Assembly (NCBI GenBank): GCA_964019335.1
Contig: OZ025696.1
Location: 474,244-538,243, forward strand
DNA from: Diplonema japonicum
Taxonomy: Eukaryota > Euglenozoa > Diplonemea > Diplonemida > Diplonemidae
Reading direction: 5' to 3'
DNA length: 64,000 nucleotides
Part shown: piece by piece, positions 1 through 10,915 of the stretch
Layout of the letters: every line of letters starts with the position of its first letter
Position numbering within the stretch: the first letter of the stretch is position 1
Position numbers and translations under genes: made by a program
The notes under the pieces: generated by a model
Told to the model about the DNA's origin: nothing
Database searches by the model: none
Seen by the model: the letters and a program-made list of their open reading frames with translations, nothing else

Positions 1-536
1 ACCACCACCTCCGTCGAAGCATTCCCCTTCTGTGCCCCAAGGTAGTATGCATTGATGTTCCTGTACACCTCAGGGATGGGGACAGACGCCACGTAGCCGA
101 TGCGGCCCGATGTAGACTGCCCCGCCGACACCACCCCAGACAGGTACCGTGCTTGATACAGCTTTCCAGAGGCCGTTGCGAAGTTGGGCTTCCCGCTGTA
201 ATAGCCTGTCAAGTGCACGAAGTCCACCTCAGGGTACTCGGACGCCGCCTCGAAGGTTTGGTCGTGGAACGTGAATGACGTTGCGAAGATCAGCTGAAAC
301 CCCCTCTTGACAAGATCTGCAATCGTGTCCTTGCACTTCCCTGCCTTCACACTCTCCACCACCTCTGTCCGCACGTACACGTCGTTTCCGACAACCCTCT
401 GCACCGCCTCCACTGCCTCGATCCTCCCCAGGTTGTGGTTGTAGGTCCACCCATAGTCATCCAGGGGGCCACTTAGGATGAACGCAGCCCGCAGGTCACC
501 CACAACCAGGGCAGCGATCACCAGGACCCCGATCAT
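1..536 (-). CDS. BMP-type receptor adenylyl cyclase, N-terminal part (runs off the window)
   Basis: This is the first ~178 codons of a third copy of the receptor cyclase found complete at 1652-4801 and 10916-14020. Translation from the ATG at 536 gives the same signal peptide and the start of the BMP/PnrA-like ligand-binding domain, and the frame stays open to the window edge. Most bases match the other copies, but residues ~47-62 differ in a cluster: this copy has RVVGNDVYVRTEVV where the others have QAVGNTTRIQTEVV. Similarity stops just 5' of the ATG, so each copy has its own leader. The C-terminal cyclase part is not visible here. Its function is inferred from the full copies. Confidence 0.85.
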   Translation of the reverse strand, partial: MIGVLVIAALVVGDLRAAFILSGPLDDYGWTYNHNLGRIEAVEAVQRVVGNDVYVRTEVVESVKAGKCKDTIADLVKRGFQLIFATSFTFHDQTFEAASEYPEVDFVHLTGYYSGKPNFATASGKLYQARYLSGVVSAGQSTSGRIGYVASVPIPEVYRNINAYYLGAQKGNASTEVV

Positions 537-1651
537 GTTGACATCAAGAATGGGTGGGATACTGTAGATGAGTGAGCAGGATTAAATTTCAAAAAAAGAA
601 TGAAAATAAAAAAGGAAGAAAACTTAAAATAAAGAAGAGAAGAAGAAGAAGAACACCAACGCAGAGCCAAACGTCATCCATTGTGTGGGTGTCTATTGAA
701 AGGTTTGGCATAATAGGAAACAGATTCGTTGGCATTACATTTCTTCCTTTTCCGCCATCTCCAACTTCTTAGTACCAACATGTGTTTTCAGTTTTTGACT
801 TGTAAAAGTAAAAATACAACACAAGCTAGGAATGTGGCTGAGCTTGAAAATCAAAGCTCCGGCCCCTTCGTTTGTCGTATTCTTTTTCTCCCGTTGAGGG
901 CTAACAGTTCATTATCATGTGATAAGTGGAAAAATGAAATGTTATAGCAAGGTGCTTCAAAGTAATTAGTCGAAAGGGGGAGGGAGTGAGAAAAATATTT
1001 ACCAATGTGAAAGCTACTAACCGGAGTAAAAGAGAGAGAGGGAGAGAGAACGCTTTTGCCAAGTAAAGGAAAGCGTATCCTAGAGGAAGGGGAGACACCG
1101 TTTGAGCCCTCTCATACCCTTGGGGGGACGTACCTAAGTCTTGTCCACCGCTAAGATGCGTAGGCTGTCTCCTGATGCTAAGGGGAGTGGGGGGAAAGCC
1201 ATGGGAAGGACAATAGTGGACAAAGAATGGCAAACAGTTGCGATAACAGAGAAAACGGGAGAAGATTTTGAAAAATTAGGGCGGCTTCCCCTCCGATTTT
1301 CTTTGGAGCACGCTTTTTATGGAATGTAATTTTGCCTTCTCAGGTCACGTCTGGACACCACATGGGGTCAGAGTACAGAAACCCGTCTTCGAAACGCCAC
1401 TTAAATAAAAGGTCAGGAAACAAAAGTCATCACACACATAATTTACATTACATAAGAAAGAAATTCGGGTACCAGTCTTTGGCTCTAAGTTGTTTCTGGA
1501 TGCGTTATTTTCTAACACATCCAGAAACAAATAACACCAGTTTTAGTTTCGACAACAACATTGTTAAACAGAAAGGGGGGCCAAGAATTGCATCGTGAAA
1601 CCCAGTACTTTAGTTTAGACAAGTCAAAAGATTCATTGCACAGAATGGTCT
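537..1651. other. Spacer, no gene seen
   Basis: AT-rich spacer between two minus-strand cyclase genes. The short reading frames here show no family resemblance. A 33-bp stretch at 1538-1570 resembles one end of an element also present at 28467-28579 and 62619-62719 (see findings). Just left of it, at ~1488-1527, a short inverted repeat is built on CCAGAAACAAATAAC-like arms. Confidence 0.6.
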
Positions 1652-4600
1652 TTAACATAAAACCCCAGATTGTGAAGCGTCCGACCTGATAAATTCTAGG
1701 TGCTTTCTCATTTCTGCTATCGCGGCCATGATGACTGTGTCCTCTTCGAGTTCAGCCATCTTCTCACACCTCTTGAATTCGTAGTTATGGAAGGCATCTT
1801 CAAACTCAGGCGACCATGTTGTGTTGAGGTTTTTCTCATTTTCCACGATGTTATCAGTGAGTTGATAGGCCACGACAGCTTCTGCCACAGTTTTGTTAAG
1901 GTTGACGTGGAGGATGGGACGGGTGGAGTAGCTGTCAGCCAGTGAAGCTCTATGCTGTATGTCCCCTGACAACACACAAAAGACGATCCCCATCCCAAGG
2001 TCCTGTGCCTTGCACGACAGCTTGAACGCTATGTCCACTGTCTCCCCTATCACAGAGGCGAAGCGCTGCCGGTGTGTCCCCACAAACCCACTCGAACACT
2101 GCCCTGTCCCAATCCCGATGTGCACAGCAACTGGCAACGCAGTCATTCGCATGGACTCGTGGCAGAGTGTCGCCCACCGCACAGCATTTTGAAGGTGTGC
2201 CGGGCACGGAATTGCGGTGTTCCAGCTCACAACCACAAGTCGGTTGAACACCGATACAACACTACCAGTCGTCCGTTCCAAGTGCGTGACGAAGGAGCCC
2301 ATCGCCGCACAAAGTGTTGTTCTAATATCGTCCTCTTCATCAATGTAATCTACCTGAATCGCGGCTATTGACGATGCCCTGCAGTAATTGAAGCATTGCC
2401 ACCTGCCTGTCGTTGACCTAGATAAGGGCGACGACGCAGAGCTTGTCGATGTCAGCGAGCTGCGGCGATTATTTGTGGGCTTCGCTTCCTCCAGCCTCTC
2501 GGGGAATCTCTTTGGAAGGAGAAGGGTAATCACTTGACCTCCAGAAACACCACGAAACACCACTCCTCCCATCACATGTTTCAGAGGTAGCCCGAGCTCG
2601 AAATCCGACCCTGCCACTTTCATAAAGACCTCAGCCGACACTGCAACACACCCCCCTGGACACACTGCCTCAATCCGAGCCGCCTTGTTCACACACCGAC
2701 CAAAGTAGTCTGTCCGTCCAGACATAGTGTCATTGTCCAGAGCCACCTCACCCTCGTTCACCCCGATCCGCACACGAAGGCCTTTCCACGTCCCTTCCAC
2801 ATACTCGCTTTCTGAGTTTTTCCCCAGTGACTCCGTCCACTTGTCACTGTCGTAGAGGTCTTCCTGAATGTCCAACCCGCACCTGCACGCCGCAAGTGAC
2901 TCCTCGAAGGCCACCATGAAGCTGTCCCCGATCGTCTTCACCTCGTAACCACTGTGCCGGAGGATGCACCCGCGGATCACATGGTTGTGTATGCCAAGGT
3001 TCGTGCACATGTCTTCCGCATCCAGCTCCCACAACATCGTGCTGTGCTGCACGTCTGTGAACAGGATGGCCGCTGTCCCTGTCTTCCCAGGAGGGTTGAT
3101 GTTCAACAGGGGGGACACAAGGCTCTGCTCCTGTGAACTCTTGTTGTCCACCAAAGACTGTGGGAGGTATCGCCTGAACTCTGTGAGGTTGTCGATGATC
3201 TTGATGAAGGAGAGTTGGATCTCGTTCGGGTTTTCGATCTCCCTGATGTACGACACCGCCTCGAGGTTCATGTTCGCAATGGACTCCGCACACTTGATCG
3301 CCACCATCTTGTCGGTGTGCATGAGGTTCAGTGTCTTCCTGCTCTGCGTGAGCTTCAGCACGACCCCCACGATCACAGTCATCATCACCGTCCCGAGCAC
3401 CCCAGCGATGATATAGTAGGTCGTCAGGTCCTGTCCTGTCGAGACACACTCGGTGTTCCCCTCCCCGTAGTTCGTTGTCCCCGACCCGCAAGGGGTGCAC
3501 CCAGCCGACCCGAGCCCAGTGCTGTAGGTCCCCTCCCCACACGGTGTGCAGTTCGCTGAACCCTTTTGCCCAGAGAAGGTACCGGGTAAGCACTGCAAAC
3601 AGATCCTCGGCTCCACCACAGACTCCGAGGCTTCAGCATACCAACCAGAGTCGCACGGCTCGCACACGATGTCGAAGGAGGGGGGGCTGTGGACAAACAC
3701 CTCCCGCGAAGAGGTACCTGCCTGGCACCCCCCGTGGCTCGGAAGGAAGCCGATGTCCACCACCCCATCTATGATGTACTTCATCTTCACCTGAAGGTGG
3801 AACTCGTCCAAGCAGCCAGAGGGGTTCTGCAAGACCCCGTTGTGTACCACAGGGCTGCAGAAGGGGTCGAAGGTCCCTGCCTCGAGCTTTGTCTTCTCTG
3901 CTTGGTACACATCTTCATCCTGTCTGCTCACGAGGAAGGACAGTGGGTAGTTGCGGGAGACGCCCTTGTCATAACCGTACCAGATTGAGCGGTTTGGGTG
4001 CCCCTTGAAGGTGTCGGAGAGGGTGCGGAGCATGTACTCGGTGTAGATGGGACCCCAGTTGAAGTTCGCAGAGGTGAGCACCGACTCCCCGATGGACAGC
4101 CGTTGGTCTCCGTTTGAGCCTGTCGACAGCTTCCCTTGAGCCTTCGCCGTCACAGGGGACGCCTTCGTGTCAGTGTGGTAGGCGATCACATCGCAGCCGA
4201 GCTTCGCAAGCACCTCTGTTGCATACCCTTCCTTCACAGCGTCCATGAAGGTCCCGATCCACAGCACCACCACCTCCGTCGAAGCATTCCCCTTCTGTGC
4301 CCCAAGGTAGTATGCATTGATGTTCCTGTACACCTCAGGGATGGGGACAGACGCCACGTAGCCGATGCGGCCCGATGTAGACTGCCCCGCCGACACCACC
4401 CCAGACAGGTACCGTGCTTGGTACAGCTTTCCAGAGGCCGTTGCGAAGTTGGGCTTCCCGCTGTAGTAGCCTGTCATGTGCACGAAGTCCACCTCAGGGT
4501 ACTCGGATGCTGCCTCGAAGGTTTGGTCGTGGAACGTGAATGACGTCGCGAAGATCAGCTGAAACCCCCTCTTGACAAGATCTGCAATCGTGTCCTTGCA

Positions 4601-4801
4601 CTTCCCTGCCTTCACACTCTCCACCACCTCTGTCTGGATGCGGGTGGTGTTCCCCACTGCTTGCTGCACCGCCTCCACTGCCTCGATCCTCCCCAGGTTG
4701 TGGTTGTAGGTCCACCCATAGTCATCCAGGGGGCCACTTAGGATGAACGCAGCCCGCAGGTCACCCACAACCAGGGCAGCGATCACCAGGACCCCGATCA
4801 T
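1652..4801 (-). CDS. Receptor-type adenylyl cyclase, BMP/PnrA-like ectodomain (copy 2)
   Basis: A 1049-residue membrane receptor predicted to make cAMP from ATP. In order: a signal peptide (~1-17), a BMP/PnrA-type periplasmic-binding-like domain (~18-370), a cysteine-rich GCC2/ephrin-receptor-like stretch (~375-450, CxxC repeats), one membrane span (~459-482), a class III cyclase domain (~570-740), and a degenerate cyclase-like region (~800-960). The first cyclase domain keeps the metal-binding Asp583 (FTDVQ) and Asp626 (TIGDS), the adenine-selective pair Lys622 and Asp698, and Asn705/Arg709 (VNKAAR), so adenylyl rather than guanylyl cyclase is likely. The plan resembles trypanosomatid receptor cyclases, which have a binding-protein-like ectodomain, one span and a cyclase. 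The ectodomain may sense a small molecule such as a nucleoside; the ligand is not shown. About 2.1 kb is nearly identical to copy 3, while the C-terminus diverges. Confidence 0.88.
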   Translation of the reverse strand: MIGVLVIAALVVGDLRAAFILSGPLDDYGWTYNHNLGRIEAVEAVQQAVGNTTRIQTEVVESVKAGKCKDTIADLVKRGFQLIFATSFTFHDQTFEAASEYPEVDFVHMTGYYSGKPNFATASGKLYQARYLSGVVSAGQSTSGRIGYVASVPIPEVYRNINAYYLGAQKGNASTEVVVLWIGTFMDAVKEGYATEVLAKLGCDVIAYHTDTKASPVTAKAQGKLSTGSNGDQRLSIGESVLTSANFNWGPIYTEYMLRTLSDTFKGHPNRSIWYGYDKGVSRNYPLSFLVSRQDEDVYQAEKTKLEAGTFDPFCSPVVHNGVLQNPSGCLDEFHLQVKMKYIIDGVVDIGFLPSHGGCQAGTSSREVFVHSPPSFDIVCEPCDSGWYAEASESVVEPRICLQCLPGTFSGQKGSANCTPCGEGTYSTGLGSAGCTPCGSGTTNYGEGNTECVSTGQDLTTYYIIAGVLGTVMMTVIVGVVLKLTQSRKTLNLMHTDKMVAIKCAESIANMNLEAVSYIREIENPNEIQLSFIKIIDNLTEFRRYLPQSLVDNKSSQEQSLVSPLLNINPPGKTGTAAILFTDVQHSTMLWELDAEDMCTNLGIHNHVIRGCILRHSGYEVKTIGDSFMVAFEESLAACRCGLDIQEDLYDSDKWTESLGKNSESEYVEGTWKGLRVRIGVNEGEVALDNDTMSGRTDYFGRCVNKAARIEAVCPGGCVAVSAEVFMKVAGSDFELGLPLKHVMGGVVFRGVSGGQVITLLLPKRFPERLEEAKPTNNRRSSLTSTSSASSPLSRSTTGRWQCFNYCRASSIAAIQVDYIDEEDDIRTTLCAAMGSFVTHLERTTGSVVSVFNRLVVVSWNTAIPCPAHLQNAVRWATLCHESMRMTALPVAVHIGIGTGQCSSGFVGTHRQRFASVIGETVDIAFKLSCKAQDLGMGIVFCVLSGDIQHRASLADSYSTRPILHVNLNKTVAEAVVAYQLTDNIVENEKNLNTTWSPEFEDAFHNYEFKRCEKMAELEEDTVIMAAIAEMRKHLEFIRSDASQSGVLC

Positions 4802-6985
4802 GTTGACATGTGTAAGTCTTCTACCTGTAGACGTTGGCAGCAGACACAGAGGAAGGTGAAGGCTTAAAAGAGAAACGAGACTTTAGTGGCAAATAGAAGT
4901 GTTTCTTTCTTTCTCGTAGTCGTTCGATATTGGGGGGAAAGGAGGGATAAAGGCAACTCATCTCCTGAGTAAGCCAAGTTAAGTCTTACCAAGAGGCCGC
5001 AACCACGGAATCACGAGCTCTTCTTGTCAGGAAAGGTCAAGTTCTGTACTAATGTGGTATGCCTGTTGTTTTTCCGGATACAGCTACTAAGAGAACTCCG
5101 AGGAATTCTTACAGAGTGTTGCAGAAGGTTTATTGCTACTACTATACCACAGATGAGAATCGTATTGGTGTCTTTGTTGTGCCCATTTATTACGGGTTTT
5201 TTTTGGGGGGGGGGTAGCGCCAACAAATAGTGTCATGGCAGCAATTTTTAAAAACGTATGGTATTTTCATTCGGAAGGGAAACGGAGAAATTCTTTTTTT
5301 ACACCCGTCCTTTGTGCCACTCCCCCCCCAGCTGCGCTCTTCACAGAACAGTACAGTGTCCCGTTTGGGGGAAGAAGAAAAAAAAAGGGGGGGAATGACT
5401 AAACTTAATAAATGGAACAGGTTCTATTTTGTGAGCTTTTCCAAGAACTCAACGATTCTCAAGAAGTAAAAGGGGTCATTGGTCTTTGGCTATTCTTCTT
5501 TGTGTTTTTTTCTTTTTTTTTTCTTTCAATTAAATTTTTTAGGGTGGGTTGAGAAGGAAAAAAAAAAGAAAGAGGGGGGTGTTAAGATGAACCGGTCAAC
5601 CCCCCTCACCCAAGTCTGTTCGAAGGGAACACACGTTAATTTCTGTTCCTCCCCTGGCAAATAATCAGACGAAAATAAAGAAAAAAAAAAAATAGGAACT
5701 CTGGTCCAAGTGCAGTGAGTGACTAAGGAATTAAAACAAAAAAAAATTGATAAAGTTCGGTGTGCGGGTGGGTGCTCACTGTTCAGGGAGAAATTCACAC
5801 TAACCGGTCACCGTTCTGCGGTTGCTGTCCGGTGCCTGCAGTGGCTGTTTGTCGTGATGAGATGGACGGCATCTGGGCGAGAAACAGCTGCTAGGTAGGG
5901 GGCGGTTTGGCTCGAAGAAAAAAAAGAAAAAAAAAAGAAAAAAAACAGAAAAAAAATACCGGTCCATAATGTAACCTTGTGGTTCTGTATATATGAGCTC
6001 GTCCGAAAAAAAATGTCAACACTTTTTTGGGCACCTCCGAAAATTTCTTGTTTTGATTATTTGAGCAAAAAAAGGGCAGCATGCAACCATAGGAAGATGA
6101 CATACATGGTGTACATGGCGCCGTTCTTTCAATTGCGATGCTTGTTTTGCCATGAGGGTGGCAGGCTTCGCAACCGGCTGCCCCTGGGAAGCGAAAAACG
6201 GAGGTCAGAAAAACGACGAAAAAATGTTTAAAATGCAGTTTAAAAGCTTGAAATGCAGCACCTAGGGTGCATAAAAGTGGTGAACACACACCTTTGTGAC
6301 CCCTGGGTACAACCCAGGGTCGGGTTACTGTTAAAAGTACTTAGAAAAATATATGGCGTTGCATAGCCCCCAAAAAACCGGTTTTTTTAGCCCTATTTTT
6401 TGCTTTTTTGGGGGGTTCCTAAGGGAATTGGCCTAAAAGGCCCATTTTCCTGAATACCCAATTCTTAACACCTGCCTGCTCAACATCGGTATCTTTGGGG
6501 CCATACATGCATTCTCTACCCATCTGCTGAGGTTTGTCATTTTTTTTCTTCTTCAATTAAAAATTGAGAAGTTTGCTTGAAAAGGGCCCTTAAGGGATTT
6601 AAGCCTAAAATGGGCATTGTAGCCTAAAATAATCTGGTATAAACACACTTTACCACGTTTCCGGGCCACCAAGCATCACACCTGAGGCCGGCAAATGCCG
6701 AAAATTACTGGCCATGCATACAGGCGTTCTTTTGCACAATACCTTGTTGATGAAGGAACCTGCTGTTTTGGCTGGAAGTCACACCTGATCAAGCCCCTGC
6801 ACAAAACCAGCAGTTTCTGAAGAGCGATGATCAAGTGCCGACAAATTACACAAAACCTACAGAATTCTGTCAATTTGACATCACCTTCTCAGGCAATCAG
6901 GCTTAGTTTTGACATCAGTGTGAACATTTCGCAGAAGTGAACATAAACCTCATTTAACTATACAAAAATTAAATAAAATATCATA
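4802..6985. other. Spacer with homopolymer runs and short repeated motifs
   Basis: No supported gene. The stretch has poly-A, poly-T and poly-G runs. A motif at 5747-5785 (GATAAAGTTCGGTGTGC ... GCTCACTGTTCA) recurs at 34209-34240 and, reversed, at 52946-52976. The segment ~6045-6102 (GGGCAGCATGCAACCATAGG core) recurs inverted at ~8655-8712, inside the piggyBac relic. A small hairpin at ~6300-6322 has CCCTGGGT/ACCCAGGG arms. Confidence 0.55.
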
Positions 6986-7072
6986 TTAAATAAAAATCAG
7001 CCAGATTTTTACTCGGAATTTCTTTTTTCACTCGTTTTTTTTGAAATTCAACTACCCCCTAAACGCCCGCGC
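6986..7072 (+). repeat. Left end of piggyBac-like relic (TTAA + inverted repeat)
   Basis: TTAA at 6986-6989 is followed by ATAAAAATCAG and an ~80-base stretch that matches the right end in inverted orientation. The left arm carries a T-rich insertion (~7028-7048) that is absent from the right arm. Confidence 0.7.
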
Positions 7073-8806
7073 GGACGTTTTTGTCCTTATTTCAAAATTT
7101 GCTTTTTCGCTAAGTACTTTTTTGAACACGGCCCCTGGACTTCAAAATATGGCATTGTTGCGCGGTTTATTTTGTCTTGGAACTACATTTTGCGTTAAAA
7201 GTTTTGTTTTAATTGAAACCGGCAGGGTTGGCTTAAAATGAAATCAGATGGTCAAAATAGCAGCGAAAACGTGAGTCTCCCCCGACTGGTCAGAAAAAGA
7301 AGAAAAAGACGATGAGGCGGTCAAAGAGGGGCCGGAAACGATGCTTGGGTGGGAGAAATACTCCCAAAGGCCCGAAACATATCATTTCCGTAAAAAGGTG
7401 GGCTTAGGACACCTCTAGGTGAAGCGGCCAATGAGGAGGGTGTTTTTAATCTTTTTTTTTACACACGCGGTACTTGAGCTCATAGTTTCTTCCACGAACG
7501 GTCGTTTCGGTTCAAAAAAACAGCGGAATCTGAATCTTTCCATCCCAGAGTACAAAATTTGGCTTGGGTTGGTCCTGTTAATGGGTTTACGCTCGGCACC
7601 GAACATGAAGAGCTACTGGACAACAAATTCTAATTTAACCATCCCGGCTTTTGAGAAAATGAGCAAACCAATTCGTTGACATACAGTGCTACCTCACCTT
7701 TGACAACCTGGAAAGCATTTGGAAGGCCTGAAACTGCACCTCATGTGCAGGTTTCTTGACATCATTGTCAACCGGTGTAGGACTGTGCGGACCCCTGGCA
7801 AGTGGTTGTCTGTTGACGACAGTGTTATCCCGACAACAATAAAAGTCATGGCACCACGAAAAAGCAACTCGGTGGGCATCAAGGTAATCGCTACATGCGA
7901 CTCATAAAACTGTTACCTGGCGAATTTCAACATTTTCAGCAAGAAGTCCACAACACAGGACCTAGTCATGCGTACTGTCGACTCCTAAGGGTTTGCTGTC
8001 GACCCCTGACCTGCAAGACCAGCTCCAGGGGACTGGAGTTCGGCATATGAAAACCCGGAAGTGGACCATGGCTTCCCGAGCTTCAAAGAAGAACTTGTTG
8101 GCAAGCTTCTCACCCATGCCCCAAAAACCGATAGCACACACCCCCCGACAACACCGTCACCGACCCCCAAGCGCAAACACGCTAGCAATGAGGATTCCCT
8201 CACTCAGAAATACCCAAAACGTCTCGATTTGACCCTAAATCACACCTCCGAGACCATGATGAACGGAACGAAGGTGAGGAGGGTGCTCTATGCTGTTCCT
8301 GGGTACGGGAAGAAGGTGCAAACGTGGTGCCCCTGTTGCAAAACCCCCTTATGCAAAACGTGTTTTTTACCCTTGCATGCTACCCCGGCTGGAAAAAAAA
8401 CTCGCAAGTTGCTTTTTTCATCCCACAGCCCCAAAAAGTCTCCAGACTGACCTCAATCCTAGAGTTCAGGGCACCAAATAGGGCTGAATGCTGCCCTATT
8501 TAGCCCAGCCATAACTCCACGGACCCCCCACGACAAGACCCCCCAAAATCGGACATAAAAAGTACACCTTCAACCCCCCTCTTACACACATAGTTAAGTG
8601 TTCTCATCTGAATCTGGCACCTGGAATTGAAAATTTTAGTACCGTTTACCCTTTCCTTGCACCTTCCTATGGTTGCATGCTGCCCTTTTTTTGAGTATTT
8701 AAAGCAACAACGAAAATGGGGGGGTACCGTAGATAGGCTCCGGGCGTTTAGGGGCTACTCGTGAAAAAAAGAATTCCTCGTAAAAATCAGGTAATCTGAT
8801 TTTTAT
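6990..8806 (+). mobile_element. Relic piggyBac-like transposon bounded by TTAA
   Basis: A 1.8-kb element. Its ends are flanked by TTAA at 6986-6989 and 8807-8810, the duplication typical of piggyBac. The outermost 11 bases are perfect inverted repeats (ATAAAAATCAG at 6990-7000; its complement at 8796-8806). An imperfect inverted match continues for ~75 bp to a shared CCCCTAAACGCCCG block (~7052-7066 and ~8743-8757). Inside lies a broken transposase (about 7340-8450). The ends do not begin with the CCC common in piggyBac termini, so the boundary call rests on TTAA plus the inverted repeat. Confidence 0.75.
7340..8450 (+). pseudogene. Broken piggyBac transposase
   Basis: Pieces of a DDE_Tnp_1_7 (piggyBac) transposase in several frames. 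At 7419-7679 a fragment carries FFFTHAVLELIVSSTN and IWLGLVLLMGLRSAPNMKSYW, matching the conserved early region. At 7719-7907 NRCRTVRTPGKWLSVDDSVIP and GIKVIATCDS match the first catalytic-Asp region. Around 7993-8100 STPDLQDQLQGTGV resembles the next conserved block. At 8280-8390 CPCCKTPLCKTCFLPLH looks like the C-terminal cysteine-rich finger. Stops and frame changes separate the pieces, so the gene is dead. The order and spacing of the pieces fit one decayed copy. Confidence 0.75.
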
Positions 8807-8810
8807 TTAA
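8741..8810 (-). repeat. Right end of piggyBac-like relic (inverted repeat + TTAA)
   Basis: Read on the minus strand this gives TTAA, ATAAAAATCAG and then the CCCCTAAACGCCCG block, mirroring the left end at 6986-7072 with a few gaps. Confidence 0.7.

Positions 8811-10915
<2,105 letters not shown>

Noticed and set aside
2844-3593. 249-residue frame inside the cyclase gene
   Set aside because: Shifted-frame shadow of the receptor cyclase; the same shadow recurs at the equivalent place in the paralogue because the DNA is identical.
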